From Acinetobacter sp. NCu2D-2 (lineage in GTDB: Bacteria; Pseudomonadota; Gammaproteobacteria; Pseudomonadales; Moraxellaceae): DNA of 64,000 nt. Where the stretch lies: contig NZ_CP015594.1 in NCBI RefSeq assembly GCF_001647675.1, positions 2,294,001 through 2,358,000 of the forward strand. Direction: 5' to 3'. Within the stretch, counting starts at the first letter, position 1; the number at the start of each line of letters is the position of its first letter. Position numbers and translations under genes: made by a program. A model generated the notes under the pieces. It ran no database searches and had not been told where the DNA came from. It was given only the letters and a program-made list of their open reading frames with translations. Positions 19,701 through 29,451 of the stretch are shown here, piece by piece.

Positions 19701-21247
19701 GATACATGACGCACTTGACGCGACAATACCGCCATTGGCGTATCATCACCCATAGAACCCACAGCTTCCTGACCGCTTTCTGCGATTGGACGAAGCAATT
19801 GATCACGCTCTTCAAACGTTACCATGAATATTTTTTGTGATGCTTTTAGGTCATCGCCTTTTAAGCCTTGTTCACATAAATATTCTTCTAATTCAGGGCT
19901 ACCTTGAATACGTACTGAATTTTCACGCAACCATTCACGGTATGGACGCATGTTTTTCAGGTGATTGCTGACATCTTTGGTATCCAGCATTTTGCCAGTT
20001 AGGGTATCAATCACGAGGATTTGACCAGGACCAACACGACCTTTAGAAATTACATCTTCAGGTTCATAGCCCCAAACACCAATTTCTGACGCCAGTGTGA
20101 TGTAGTCATTTTTAGTAATGACCCAACGCGCTGGACGCAAACCATTACGGTCAAGCATACAGATTGCATGACGACCATCTTGAATCACAAGACCTGCAGG
20201 ACCATCCCATGCTTCCATATGTTTAGAGTTAAACTCATAGAATGCACGTAAGTCAGCATCTAAAGTTTCAACGTTTTGCCACGCTGGTGGAACTAACATA
20301 CGAAGTGCACGGAATAAATCCATACCCCCACCCACCAAGATTTCAAGCATATTATCTAAGCTTGAAGAATCCGAACCCGTACGGTTCACGATCGGATTAA
20401 GATCAGTTAAACCTGGCAATAATGGGTTTTCAAATTTTGGTGTACGTGCCATTGCCCAGTTACGGTTTGCAGTGATGGTATTAATCTCACCATTGTGTGC
20501 AAGGTAACGGAATGGCTGTGCCAACGGCCAACGCGGTAACGTATTTGTAGAGAAACGTTGGTGGAATACCACAATGTGTGATTCTAAACGCTCATCAGCA
20601 AGGTCGGTATAGAAGTCAGCGATTGCAGCTGGCATCATTAAACCTTTATAGCTGATCACAGTTGAGCATAAAGTCGTCACATAGAAATATGGATCATTGG
20701 TGAGTTGTTGTTCTGCACGACGACGCGCTAAGAACAATTTACGGTTGAATTCAACCTCTGTTACACCCATTGGGCAGTTAACAATAATTTGCTCAAAAGC
20801 AGGTAAAGACTGCATTGCAATTGAACCCAAAGCATCGTTATTGGTTGGCACAACACGCCATGCCAACACTTTACAGCCTTCAGATTCAATTTCTTTCGTT
20901 AGAATTTGTTTTGCATGTGCAGCAAGAGCAGGATCAAGATTTAAAAATACCGTACCTACAGCGAAGACTTCACTTAAGGTAATGTCACTTAAGCGTTTTG
21001 CTTCTTCACGGAAAAATTGCTTTGGCATAGCCAAAAGTAGACCACAGCCGTCCCCTGTTTTGCCATCAGCGGCAATACCACCACGGTGGGTCATACAACT
21101 TAAACTATGAATAGCGGTTTTAACCAGATCGTGGCTTGCATCACCCTGCATATGGGCAATCAAACCAAAACCACAGTTATCCTTAAACTCATCCGGTTGG
21201 TATAAACCTTGAGCGGGAGCTACATTATTAGGCGATGACATGTGCAT
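16766..21247 (-). CDS. gltB: Glutamate synthase (NADPH) large subunit
   Basis: The 1493-residue large subunit makes two glutamates from glutamine and 2-oxoglutarate. The N-terminal type-2 amidotransferase nucleophile is the cysteine of DNCGFGL (C25), so residues before it are a cleaved propeptide. The FMN synthase region contains [13 protein letters not shown] and the 3Fe-4S cysteines [12 protein letters not shown]. The C-terminal glycine-rich beta-helix ([37 protein letters not shown]) is also present. The start ATG has AAGGG six bases upstream. A 435-base gap lies upstream and should carry the promoter. Confidence 0.97.
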   Translation of the reverse strand: MHMSSPNNVAPAQGLYQPDEFKDNCGFGLIAHMQGDASHDLVKTAIHSLSCMTHRGGIAADGKTGDGCGLLLAMPKQFFREEAKRLSDITLSEVFAVGTVFLNLDPALAAHAKQILTKEIESEGCKVLAWRVVPTNNDALGSIAMQSLPAFEQIIVNCPMGVTEVEFNRKLFLARRRAEQQLTNDPYFYVTTLCSTVISYKGLMMPAAIADFYTDLADERLESHIVVFHQRFSTNTLPRWPLAQPFRYLAHNGEINTITANRNWAMARTPKFENPLLPGLTDLNPIVNRTGSDSSSLDNMLEILVGGGMDLFRALRMLVPPAWQNVETLDADLRAFYEFNSKHMEAWDGPAGLVIQDGRHAICMLDRNGLRPARWVITKNDYITLASEIGVWGYEPEDVISKGRVGPGQILVIDTLTGKMLDTKDVSNHLKNMRPYREWLRENSVRIQGSPELEEYLCEQGLKGDDLKASQKIFMVTFEERDQLLRPIAESGQEAVGSMGDDTPMAVLSRQVRHVSDYFRQQFAQVTNPPIDPLRESIVMSLETCLGREQNVFEQGPEHADRLIISSPVLSNSKMHQIRTLGRKGYEIADIDLNYEESEGLEAAIARICEEAAQAIRDGKTLLVLSDKKIRQGYLPANALMATGAVHHHLINSGLRTDANIIVETGLARDAHQFAVMLGFGATAIYPYLAYDVINDLIAKGELLGDPIHAQSNFRKGIEKGLLKVLSKMGISTVASYRGGQLFEAVGLSDEVVNKCFTGVPSRIKGASFSDLENDLKKLASLAWKSRKPIDQGGMLKFVFDKEYHAFNPDVINALHKAVRSGKYADFKEYAELVNTRPVATIRDLLKLKTENSIPLEQVESVEEILPRFDSAGMSLGALSPEAHEAIAIAMNTIGGRSNSGEGGEDPARYGTIRNSKIKQIASGRFGVTPAYLTSAEVLQIKVAQGAKPGEGGQLPGGKVNGLIARLRYSVPGVTLISPPPHHDIYSIEDLSQLIFDLKQVNPQAMVSVKLVSEPGVGTIAAGVAKAYADFITISGYDGGTAASPLSSIHHAGSPWELGLSEAHQALRVNDLRGKVRVQTDGGLKTGLDVVKAAILGAESFGFGSTPMIALGCKYLRICHLNNCATGVATQQGHLRQEHYIGEPEMLINFFHFIAEETREWLAALGVSSLKDLIGRTDLLEMLPGETDKHANLDLSALLQSHPAAEGKAQYCEVQGNEPFDKGVLAEQMVADMLPAIEEGTGGEFSYSIGNCDRSIGARISGEIAKRYGNLSMEAHPVKVKLKGTAGQSLGVWNAGGLHISLEGDANDYVGKGMAGGRVSIFPPKGSPFQTQETAIIGNTCLYGATGGKLFAAGTAGERFAVRNSGAFAVIEGAGDHCCEYMTGGIVTVLGKVGHNFGAGMTGGFAYVLDLDNDFVDHYNHELIELNRISTEAMEEHQSFLLRILDEHIKETGSAWAYKIRNEFDFYSRKFWLVKPKAANLQTLLKTTQADPQ

Positions 21248-21682
21248 AGCGTACCCTTCTTTTCACAGAGCCTTTACAGGCTATTAAACAATAGAATTAT
21301 TCTTTGAAATGGTGTTGTCATTTACACATAGAAAAATCGAACAAGCGAAATAGGAGTTAATGCATATCGGAATGTGCATGTTCCAAAGCTGTTAAATATT
21401 GAGGATTCTCATCGAGCGATGTTCAAAACTTAAAGGGTGAACACAATTGAAGCTTCATCTACAACACTTAAACCAATTTCGCGCCAAAACAGGGAGATTC
21501 GTTCATTTCACGCACCAATAAAGCAAATTTCATGCCACATTTATGATCTCGTGCAGAAACTAAGCTACACCTGCTTTTATTCTTTTATACCGTGGATAAC
21601 GTTATTTTTATATCGAATTATTTGCACCAATTGGGCACAATTTCACTATTTCTTATAAAAGGCTGCGCTATTTTAGGACAAC
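21248..21682. other. Upstream region of gltBD, probable promoter/regulatory region
   Basis: No gene is seen in these 435 bases. The gltB promoter must lie here on the minus strand. Visible structure is limited: an imperfect 16-base palindrome GGAATGTGCATGTTCC (21369-21384), and CCAATTGG with a TGCACC half-site near 21623-21634, which resembles half of an NtrC site. Neither is enough to name a regulator. No terminator is obvious after the SPOR gene. Confidence 0.4.
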
Positions 21683-22534
21683 TTAATTAAATGGGTCTTC
21701 AATTTCAGGAACAGTATGACGCTGTGTGTTCTGTGGCTTAGCACTTGGCACTTCAACAGCGCTTTCTGAACGATGCACATCCACCACTTCACCATGCTCA
21801 TCACGGCGTGTAATGGTGGTTGTCGTTGTAGATACACTCATTTTAGCCCGTTCTGCCGCTTGTTGGGCACGCTTAGCCGCAAGTGCTGCTTCATCTACTT
21901 GAGGAATTGGAACATTCTTTAAGATGACTTCACGGATTTTTTGATTAGGTAATAGTTCATCCGAACCTAAATTATCAACTAATGATTCAAATTGTTTCAT
22001 TGCAATCACTTTAGGCTGAATAGACTTAGGCAATCCCATATCTAGACCACCGAGTGCTTGTTTAGCATCTGCTTCTGATGAATACAAACCATAGAGCAAA
22101 ACATATTGTTCAGGGACATTTTCACCAGCAACGCGTAAATAGGTAAAGTCTTTACGGTCGAGCTGTTTTTTGAGGAAGTTTTTTAGAATAAGTTCATCTG
22201 TTACTCTAAACACTTCAATCGCAAACATCCTTTGGTGATCATTTACATATTTTGTGCCACGAAATTCTGCTTCATGATTGGCATTTACAATTGTGCGTTT
22301 ATTTAAATTAAGTGGATGCACTTCATCCATTAATGCACCAAGATGGTTCATTGATGCCACTTTTTCAGGCTGAATCTGTAATTCAACCTCTGTTTCTGGA
22401 TTTTTAGTCAGCTCAACCAGCTCATCTTTATCGGTAATCGCCCAAAAGACTAATGCAATAAAAAGACAGCCTACGCCACAGACCAGCCAAAAATAATGCT
22501 GAATCTTTTGCCAAGGTGTACGTAAAGCTGTCAT
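21683..22534 (-). CDS. SPOR-domain inner-membrane protein (DamX-like position)
   Basis: The 283-residue protein has a short cytoplasmic N-terminus and one membrane helix (HYFWLVCGVGCLFIALVFWAI, residues 13-33). The periplasmic part has a SPOR-like repeat at about 98-180 (RMFAIEVFRVTDELILKNFLKKQ, then VLLYGLYSSEADAKQAL), which in this superfamily binds septal peptidoglycan lacking stem peptides. The C-terminal tail is low-complexity (STTTTTITRRDEHGE). The aroK-aroB-SPOR order parallels aroK-aroB-damX in enterobacteria. SPOR assignment is moderate because the match is from pattern only. Confidence 0.7.
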   Translation of the reverse strand: MTALRTPWQKIQHYFWLVCGVGCLFIALVFWAITDKDELVELTKNPETEVELQIQPEKVASMNHLGALMDEVHPLNLNKRTIVNANHEAEFRGTKYVNDHQRMFAIEVFRVTDELILKNFLKKQLDRKDFTYLRVAGENVPEQYVLLYGLYSSEADAKQALGGLDMGLPKSIQPKVIAMKQFESLVDNLGSDELLPNQKIREVILKNVPIPQVDEAALAAKRAQQAAERAKMSVSTTTTTITRRDEHGEVVDVHRSESAVEVPSAKPQNTQRHTVPEIEDPFN

Positions 22535-22546
22535 TGAATAATTTAC

Positions 22547-23626
22547 CTATTGCTGATTCGCTAAAATTGCTTGTTTCATGGCTTCGACATCAAATTCATT
22601 GGTAATCACAGCCTGACCTAATTTTTTCAGTAAAATCAGACGTAATTGACCATTCAGAACTTTTTTATCATGCGCCATATATGCCAAAAATTCATCTAAA
22701 GGAATTTTAGGACAATTCACAGGTAATTGGGCACGTGAAATGATTTTTTTTGTACGTTCTAAGTCTGTTGCCGAAATCCAGCCCATACGCATAGACAAAT
22801 CCGCAGCCATCACCATACCTGTGGCAACAGCTTCGCCATGTAACCAAACGCCATAGCCAAGGTAAGATTCAATGGCATGACCAAACGTATGTCCTAAATT
22901 CAATAAGGCACGTTCACCTTGTTCTTTTTCATCATTGGCTACAATACGTGCTTTATGCGCACAAGAACGATATACCGCTTCAGCTAGAAGATCAGCATTT
23001 CCTGCCACAAGACCGTCCATATTCGCTTCAAGCCAAACCAAAAATTCTTGATCACAGAGCAGCGCATATTTAATGACTTCAGCTAAGCCTGCTGAAAGTT
23101 CACGTGATGGCAAGGTTTTTAGCTGTGCCATATCAGCCAAAACTACTTGCGGCTGCTGAAATGCGCCTATCATATTCTTGCCTAATGGATGATTAATCCC
23201 TGTCTTTCCACCTACACTTGAATCGACTTGTGACAGCAATGTGGTTGGCACTTGAACAAAATACACGCCGCGTTGGAAGCATGCGGATGCAAAACCAGAC
23301 ATATCACCAATCACACCACCACCAAGTGCAAGCACCGTTGCATCACGGTTAAACCCTGCTTCCAGCAAAGCATCAAAAATTAGATTCAAATGTTCAATAT
23401 TTTTATATTTTTCACCATCAGGCAAAATGCAGGTGGCAACCTTTTTGCCTAATTGCTCAATCGCTTCCACATAGTGACTAAGATACAAAGGCGCTACCGT
23501 ATCATTGGTGACAATCATCACTTGTTTACCTTTGATATACGGCTCAAGTAAAGTTTGTGGATTTAAATCACTGCCAATAAAAATAGGGTAGCGGCGATCA
23601 CCAAGTTCAACGTATAGGGTTTGCAT
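22547..23626 (-). CDS. aroB: 3-Dehydroquinate synthase
   Basis: This NAD- and metal-dependent enzyme converts DAHP to 3-dehydroquinate in the shikimate pathway. [21 protein letters not shown] is the NAD-binding segment, [20 protein letters not shown] the substrate loop, and GHTFGHAIE carries metal-binding histidines. The ATG at 23626 (MQTLYVELG) is the family start; a GTG at 23638 would add four residues. It is co-oriented with aroK, with a gap of 26 bases. Confidence 0.96.
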   Translation of the reverse strand: MQTLYVELGDRRYPIFIGSDLNPQTLLEPYIKGKQVMIVTNDTVAPLYLSHYVEAIEQLGKKVATCILPDGEKYKNIEHLNLIFDALLEAGFNRDATVLALGGGVIGDMSGFASACFQRGVYFVQVPTTLLSQVDSSVGGKTGINHPLGKNMIGAFQQPQVVLADMAQLKTLPSRELSAGLAEVIKYALLCDQEFLVWLEANMDGLVAGNADLLAEAVYRSCAHKARIVANDEKEQGERALLNLGHTFGHAIESYLGYGVWLHGEAVATGMVMAADLSMRMGWISATDLERTKKIISRAQLPVNCPKIPLDEFLAYMAHDKKVLNGQLRLILLKKLGQAVITNEFDVEAMKQAILANQQ

Positions 23627-23652
23627 TTTATTAACCACGTAAATAACAGAAT

Positions 23653-24189
23653 TTATTGAGCAGAAACAATCAGATTTAATATCTTTTGGGCTAAATCACG
23701 TGCAGCCCCTTGATTGGTTTCAATAATATGGTGTGCAACTTCACGATAAAGTGGGTCGCGAACAGCCAATAAATCCTTGAGCTTTTGTTCAGGATTTTCA
23801 ACTTGAAGAAGTGGACGATTTTTATCGCGATAGGTACGCTGTAGCTGAATTTCTACAGGTGTATAAAGGTAGATCACAATACCACGGTGTTTTAAAAATT
23901 CCCGATTGGGTGCTTGAGTCACTGCACCACCACCCGTTGCGAGAACCAACTGAGGTTTAGCTGTTAACTCATCAATTACAACAGTTTCACGACTACGAAA
24001 ACCACGCTCACCCTCTTTTTCAAAGATCCATGGAATCGTTGCACCTGTTTTACGTTCAATTTCATGATCGCTATCTAGAAACTCACGCCCTAACAGTTCT
24101 GCTAAATGTCGTCCTACTGTTGTTTTTCCCGCCCCCATCGGACCTACCAAATAAATATTTGGTAGGTTTTCAAACTCTTTGCTTGGCAA
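23653..24189 (-). CDS. aroK: Shikimate kinase
   Basis: This 178-residue kinase phosphorylates shikimate with ATP. The P-loop is [11 protein letters not shown] (residues 16-26), the shikimate-binding region is [11 protein letters not shown], the GGG motif is ATGGGAVT, and the lid is RDKNRPLL. It sits 36 bases after pilQ in the conserved pilMNOPQ-aroK-aroB arrangement of gammaproteobacteria. Confidence 0.96.
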   Translation of the reverse strand: MPSKEFENLPNIYLVGPMGAGKTTVGRHLAELLGREFLDSDHEIERKTGATIPWIFEKEGERGFRSRETVVIDELTAKPQLVLATGGGAVTQAPNREFLKHRGIVIYLYTPVEIQLQRTYRDKNRPLLQVENPEQKLKDLLAVRDPLYREVAHHIIETNQGAARDLAQKILNLIVSAQ

Positions 24190-24225
24190 GGAGTCACCTA
24201 TTCATTTTGTTAATTTCAAAATATA

Positions 24226-26331
24226 TTAATGATTTCTTGAAACACTGTCATTAACAATTCGTGGTGTAACAAAAATCAGTAACTCTGCTTGGTTAGAAAC
24301 TTTGGAATTATTTTTGAACAGGTTCCCAACTACAGGTAAATCTCCAAAGAATGGCACTTTGTCTGAAGTTGTAGTTTTAAAATCATCAAAAATACCACCA
24401 AGAACAACCGTTTCCCCGTCATTAATCAATACATTTGTCTCTAGTTCATTTGTATTAATAGATGGTCCTTCTGTTGTCATTTCACCAATAGAATCTTTTT
24501 CCACCTTAAGTTCGAGTTGAACCTTTCCTTCAGGAGTAATACTCGGTGTGACTTCTAACTTCAAATTTGCTTCTTTAAATGAAGTCGTTGAGCCTTCATT
24601 GGCACTATAAGTTTGATAAGGTATTTCAGTACCACGAAGAATATAAGCTTTTTGCTTGTCACCCGTTAAGATTTTTGGCGCTGATAAAACCTCACCCATT
24701 CCATCAGATTGTAATGCTGTTAATTGCAAATCTAACATATAGTCGGAAATTTTAAGTAAGCCAAAGTTAAAAGTTCCTGCAGAAGCAGTACTTAAATCCA
24801 CACCTAAATCAACTTTCGGTGAAAAATCTCCTCCCCACACGGTAGAGCCTGGAGCATTTAATCCTGTCGGGTTATTACGTTGTAATCCCCACTTAATCCC
24901 TAAATCACGCGAGAAAGAACGTTCAGCTGTTACAATACGTGCTTCAACCATGACTTGCTTAACGGCCACATCGAGTAAATCGATCATCTTACGAATTTGA
25001 TCAATACGCTGTGATGTATCATTAATAATCAAAGTATTAGTTCTAGTATCAACTGAAACAGTACCACGAGGACTTAAGAGATTCGCTTCACCCAATGGAT
25101 CATCACCACTACTCCCACCTGTAGAGGACGATGAGTTACTTGCTTTTTTAGAAGAAGTTAACAGTTTTTCAATATCTGCTGCTTTTGCATAACTAAGTTG
25201 AATATATTCAGTTTGCAATGGAGAAAGTTTAATAGATTGAGCAATCGCCTTAGCTTCCTCCTCCTCTGCTTTAGTTAACTCTTCAATAGGTGCAATCCAA
25301 ATCACATTGCCATTACGGCGTTTATCCAGTTTTTTAGTTTTTAAGACAATATCAAGTGCCTGATCCCAAGGTACCTCTTTCAGTCTTAAAGTAATATTTC
25401 CTTGTACCGAATCAGCTGCCACCATATTGATATCGGTAAAGTCAGCTAAAAGCTGTAACACACGGCGAACTTCAATATCTTGGAAATCTAAAGAAATTTT
25501 CTTACCTGAATAATGACTAACCGCTTTAGGACGCAAAGGATTTTTGTCTTCAGGTCGTTTTAAGCTAATCGTTAATTTATTATCTGTTTGATAGGCCATA
25601 TATTCATAACTACCGTTAGTTTGAATGGTAATTAAACCTGACCCATTTTGATTGACTGCATCCACTGTTGAAGCAGGTGTTGCAAAATCATTGACATTTA
25701 ACCGACGAATTAAATGCGCAGGAATTTTTGATCCAAGAGAGCGAATAACAACTTTGGTTCCTTGCTGCTGAACATCAACTGGTGTATTTGCGCCTGCAAG
25801 ATCTATCACAATCTGACCTTCACCTTTGCTGCCGCGCTGGAAGCCGATATTGGTGATACCTTGCTCTACATATCGTGGTGATACATTTTTTGCCACTGCT
25901 GGAGCTGCGGCATTGATTTTGAGAATAAATGTGTTCCCTTCTACACGCGTCGTAAACGCACCTGGATCCGTCAAATTCACGGTTAAACGTGAACGTTCAG
26001 CATCAGAACTAACACCTAACTGCGATGCTTCTTTAGTCCCAATCGCAATATTCTTTTGCGCAAAATTTTCTCGCGTATTTTCAAAATCTAAAATTAAACG
26101 TGATGGTGTTTCTAATTGATAGGCATTTGGCTGTGGTGGTAAACCATTAAACATGACACGAATCTCAGTGCCTTGCCCTGGAATCTGCATCGGTACAATA
26201 TTGGTGATCTCAACTTGAGCGCTCGCTACCTGTGAGATCGCAATGGCAATCGAAGCCATAGAAAACTGACGAAACACATGATTCATTGTATTACCATCCC
26301 CAAAAATATAATCTCTAAAACTATTTTTCAT
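24226..26331 (-). CDS. pilQ: Type IV pilus outer-membrane secretin PilQ
   Basis: This 701-residue secretin lets the type IV pilus cross the outer membrane and also serves DNA uptake. There is an N-terminal signal sequence (FRQFSMASIAIAISQVASA), AMIN-type repeats that bind peptidoglycan at about 40-260, a secretin/STN N0 domain (RVLQLLADFTDINMVAAD), an N1 domain, and the secretin core ending in ETVVLGGIFDD and VPFFGDLPVVGNLFK. The ATG at 26331 has AAGGA at good spacing; the ATG at 26286 would start closer to the signal peptide. It is last in the pilMNOPQ operon. Confidence 0.95.
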   Translation of the reverse strand: MKNSFRDYIFGDGNTMNHVFRQFSMASIAIAISQVASAQVEITNIVPMQIPGQGTEIRVMFNGLPPQPNAYQLETPSRLILDFENTRENFAQKNIAIGTKEASQLGVSSDAERSRLTVNLTDPGAFTTRVEGNTFILKINAAAPAVAKNVSPRYVEQGITNIGFQRGSKGEGQIVIDLAGANTPVDVQQQGTKVVIRSLGSKIPAHLIRRLNVNDFATPASTVDAVNQNGSGLITIQTNGSYEYMAYQTDNKLTISLKRPEDKNPLRPKAVSHYSGKKISLDFQDIEVRRVLQLLADFTDINMVAADSVQGNITLRLKEVPWDQALDIVLKTKKLDKRRNGNVIWIAPIEELTKAEEEEAKAIAQSIKLSPLQTEYIQLSYAKAADIEKLLTSSKKASNSSSSTGGSSGDDPLGEANLLSPRGTVSVDTRTNTLIINDTSQRIDQIRKMIDLLDVAVKQVMVEARIVTAERSFSRDLGIKWGLQRNNPTGLNAPGSTVWGGDFSPKVDLGVDLSTASAGTFNFGLLKISDYMLDLQLTALQSDGMGEVLSAPKILTGDKQKAYILRGTEIPYQTYSANEGSTTSFKEANLKLEVTPSITPEGKVQLELKVEKDSIGEMTTEGPSINTNELETNVLINDGETVVLGGIFDDFKTTTSDKVPFFGDLPVVGNLFKNNSKVSNQAELLIFVTPRIVNDSVSRNH

Positions 26332-26348
26332 TGTTATTCCTTAAAATC

Positions 26349-26876
26349 TTATGGCGTCGGGCCAATGAGTACAAGACTTCTTGGTCGTTCTACATAGCCC
26401 TCACGACCGTCAGGTATAATCTCAATTAAATCAATTTGCGTCGGTATAATATTGACCACACGACCATGATTTAAGCCCATATAACTACCCCGTTGTATAC
26501 GCTCAATTTCCCCATCTGGTGTTTGAATCAACGCCACGATTTGACCAGCTTGATTCTTCAAACTGCCTTTCATATTTAAGGATTCAAGTGGATAGCTTTC
26601 TAGAGGTTGTAATTGACGTGAAAAATTCGGATAAACACGTTTACCTTCCATAACTTTCAATTCTGCCGCAAGTGAACTTGGCAAGAATGGGCTCTTTAGC
26701 TGCTGTGCTGCATAATTAAATGTTTCAGCAGGAGGAAAATCTGGAGCAGGCTCAATCGGTAATGCGGGTTGATTACGAATATTCGCCATTTCTTGATTCA
26801 CGACGTCAATCCGTGATTCACACCCCACCAGTAAATATCCAAGCATCACGGCTGAAGTCAATTTTAAAATTTTCAT
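26349..26876 (-). CDS. pilP: Type IV pilus lipoprotein PilP
   Basis: This 175-residue inner-membrane lipoprotein has lipobox LVGC (C19). PilP binds the PilN/PilO dimer and the N0 domain of PilQ, linking the inner-membrane platform with the secretin. The beta-domain is near the C-terminus (GSYMGLNHGRVVNIIPTQIDLIEIIPDGREGYVERPR). The start overlaps the pilO stop by one base (TAATG). Confidence 0.94.
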   Translation of the reverse strand: MKILKLTSAVMLGYLLVGCESRIDVVNQEMANIRNQPALPIEPAPDFPPAETFNYAAQQLKSPFLPSSLAAELKVMEGKRVYPNFSRQLQPLESYPLESLNMKGSLKNQAGQIVALIQTPDGEIERIQRGSYMGLNHGRVVNIIPTQIDLIEIIPDGREGYVERPRSLVLIGPTP

Positions 26877-27586
26877 TATTGAGTACCTCCAGCTGAGGTA
26901 TTACTATTTTGCTTTACTGATGCATTTCCAACATAACGATAAGTCTTCGCTTTTAAAGAATAATCAATGGTTGGAATCTCACTTCTTTTTTCTTTATTTT
27001 CTGTACCCGTAATCGTGAAATCATGTAATGTCACAATACGTGATAAAGCCGCAATACTGCTCACAAACGTACCAAATGCATGATAATCGCCTGTGGCTTC
27101 AATCGAAATCGGCTGTTCGATAAAGAATTCTTGTTGCACTTCAGGTTCTAAGCGAATATTTTTAAATTTGAGGCCTGAATTCACACCACTTAAGTTAATG
27201 TCTTCAACCAAGCCAGGAATTTCTGTTTCTTTCGGCAATTGTTCTAATTGCTGATTAAAACTTGCTTTCATTTCCTGCAATTGAATTTGATATTGCTGCA
27301 AGTTACGCAACTTAGAATCTTTTTCACGAAATTCATTTAATAAGTTTTGTTCTTGTGCATTGGCTTGCTCAATTGCCTCAATTTTACCTTTGATAAAACC
27401 AAAATAGACTAATGCCAAAACAAGGAAAATGATAAACAGCCAACACGTAATTTTGACTGCAAGTGGCCAAGAGCCATAATTATTTGGATCTAAGGTATTA
27501 AACTGCTGGAAAAACTTCTCTACAGTCATTTTATTTTTTGGTGCTACAACTGCATCGTCATTTAATTCATTGATTTGCTGACTCAT
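26876..27586 (-). CDS. pilO: Type IV pilus alignment protein PilO
   Basis: This is a bitopic membrane protein of 236 residues: cytoplasmic N-terminus, one helix at about 48-68 (ITCWLFIIFLVLALVYFGFI), a coiled coil, then a ferredoxin-like periplasmic domain. It dimerises with PilN and sets the alignment of the pilus machine. The start overlaps pilN by four bases (ATGA). Confidence 0.94.
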   Translation of the reverse strand: MSQQINELNDDAVVAPKNKMTVEKFFQQFNTLDPNNYGSWPLAVKITCWLFIIFLVLALVYFGFIKGKIEAIEQANAQEQNLLNEFREKDSKLRNLQQYQIQLQEMKASFNQQLEQLPKETEIPGLVEDINLSGVNSGLKFKNIRLEPEVQQEFFIEQPISIEATGDYHAFGTFVSSIAALSRIVTLHDFTITGTENKEKRSEIPTIDYSLKAKTYRYVGNASVKQNSNTSAGGTQ

Positions 27587-28227
27587 GATGTTGCCCCTCC
27601 TGTCGCTGTAGCAGGTGGTTGACTGGCTGGATCAGCAGCTACAGGTGCAGCAGGTTGATCTAAATCAACAGTCACTGTAAATGTGCCATAAGATTCTTCA
27701 ACACGTGGAATCACTGAACTTGCAGGCTTATCCTTTTTCTCTTCAGCCACGAGGAATGAATTCATAAAGGCATTACGGTACCAAGAAGACGCTTCCAAAT
27801 TACGTAGCAACTCAGCCACAGTATTTGGACTTTCAGCCTTACCTTCGATGGTAAATTTATTCCCTGCACGTACAAATTTGGTAATGTACATATTGCTTGG
27901 TGTGATACGGACAATCTCATCAATCAAATGTACTGCGATCGGACGCTGTGTTTGTAAACCTTGAATTAACTTCATACGTTCAACAATTGCATTGCGCTGT
28001 TCTTGTAGACCATCCAATGCTTTAAGCTGTACATCCAAGTTCTGGTTGGTGCTCACAATCAATTGATTGGCTTGTTCTTGATCTTGTAATTTTTGATCAA
28101 AGTAGAACCATGTTCCCCCAGCTGCCGCCAGACCAATAAGCAGTGCTGCAACAGAATACGCAATAAATTCGTTATTTCTTTTTAGTCTTAGCTCGTCGCG
28201 CCAAGGCAGTAAGTTAATTTTAGCCAT
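27583..28227 (-). CDS. pilN: Type IV pilus assembly protein PilN
   Basis: The protein has 214 residues. The conserved cytoplasmic N-terminus INLLPWRDELR is the segment that binds PilM. It is followed by a membrane helix (about 24-44), a coiled coil, and a periplasmic domain with a Pro/Ala-rich tail. The start overlaps the pilM stop by one base. Confidence 0.95.
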   Translation of the reverse strand: MAKINLLPWRDELRLKRNNEFIAYSVAALLIGLAAAGGTWFYFDQKLQDQEQANQLIVSTNQNLDVQLKALDGLQEQRNAIVERMKLIQGLQTQRPIAVHLIDEIVRITPSNMYITKFVRAGNKFTIEGKAESPNTVAELLRNLEASSWYRNAFMNSFLVAEEKKDKPASSVIPRVEESYGTFTVTVDLDQPAAPVAADPASQPPATATGGATS

Positions 28228-29285
28228 TAATCAAAACTCCTTAATGCCAAACCGCATGCAACCATAAGTGATGACGCATCATTTTCAATTCTTTTGATAT
28301 CGATTTGAGGAGAAAAGCCCATCTGTAAAAAAGGATTTGCTACGGTGACACGGTAACCGAGTTTTTGTTGTAATAATTTTGCCAGACCAGGAATATTGGC
28401 ATTACCACCCGCCAATAAAATATGGTCAATTTCATTAAACTGAGATGAAGAGAAGAAGAACTGTAATGAACGTGCAGCTTGCTGAACGACAGCATCCAAG
28501 AAGGGTTCAAGCACTTCAATATCATAGTCATCAGGCAGTGCGCGGGTTTTTTTCGCACGTCCAGCTTCTTCAAATGACAAACCATAACGGTTTTGAATTT
28601 CTTGAGTGAGCTGCTTGCCACCAAAAACTTGCTCACGCGTATAAATAATTTTGTTATTTTGCATGACAGATAAGGTCGTCATACTGTGACCGATATCCAA
28701 GATACCGACAGTATTCACACCCATCGGCAAGGTATCTGAAAACACCTTAAATGCATTTTCAAGTGCAAAGCTTTCGACATCCGCAATTTTAGGATGTGTA
28801 CCTGCGATTTGAAGCACTTCAGAACGCGCTTCAACATTTTCAATTCGCGTTGCAACAAGTAATACGTTGACACGATTTGGATTGGATAAACGATCTGGCA
28901 GTACTTCAAAATCAATACTAGCTTCATCAAGTGGGAAAGGAATATATTGCTCTGCATCTTCACGAATCTGAACTTCACGCTCATCACTCGTCATATCTGC
29001 ATCCATTTCAATGATTTTGGTAATTGCCATTGATGTTGGAATTGCAAAAGCCGCTTGGTTAGACTGTGTATTGGCTAAATTGATCGCACGCCCCAGCGCA
29101 TCCCCAACTGCTTCTGGATTTAATATATTTTTTTCGACAACACTTCCTTCCGGCAAAGGGACTAAAGCATAGCTTTCTACCCAATACCGTCCGCTTTTCA
29201 TTGAAAGTTCCAAAACTTTAACGGAGGTCGAACTAATGTCGACGCCCATTAACCCCTTATTTGGCTTACGATATAACCTGCGCAC
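28227..29285 (-). CDS. pilM: Type IV pilus actin-like ATPase PilM
   Basis: This 352-residue cytoplasmic actin-like protein has GVDISSTSVKVLEL as the phosphate-1 loop and DIGHSMTTLSVM as phosphate-2. It binds PilN and connects the platform to the PilT/PilB motors. It is the first gene of pilMNOPQ and is divergent from ponA; the 166 bases between them must hold both promoters. Confidence 0.95.
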   Translation of the reverse strand: MRRLYRKPNKGLMGVDISSTSVKVLELSMKSGRYWVESYALVPLPEGSVVEKNILNPEAVGDALGRAINLANTQSNQAAFAIPTSMAITKIIEMDADMTSDEREVQIREDAEQYIPFPLDEASIDFEVLPDRLSNPNRVNVLLVATRIENVEARSEVLQIAGTHPKIADVESFALENAFKVFSDTLPMGVNTVGILDIGHSMTTLSVMQNNKIIYTREQVFGGKQLTQEIQNRYGLSFEEAGRAKKTRALPDDYDIEVLEPFLDAVVQQAARSLQFFFSSSQFNEIDHILLAGGNANIPGLAKLLQQKLGYRVTVANPFLQMGFSPQIDIKRIENDASSLMVACGLALRSFD

Positions 29286-29451
29286 AATATAATTCCTATT
29301 ATTTTTTTATCCCCAATTTAAAGTAACCCACTAATTCGCTTCGGTCTATAATTTTATGCAGATACAATAACTCATCTAACATTATGTATATCTAAAGGAT
29401 ATACTGACCACTCATTAGTTTGCCATTAGCTCTTATTAAAACTTACTTGTT

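Noticed and set aside
21248-21682. T-box or riboswitch in the gltB leader
   Set aside because: No stable hairpin series or terminator/antiterminator pair is visible; only an imperfect palindrome and a half-site resembling NtrC.
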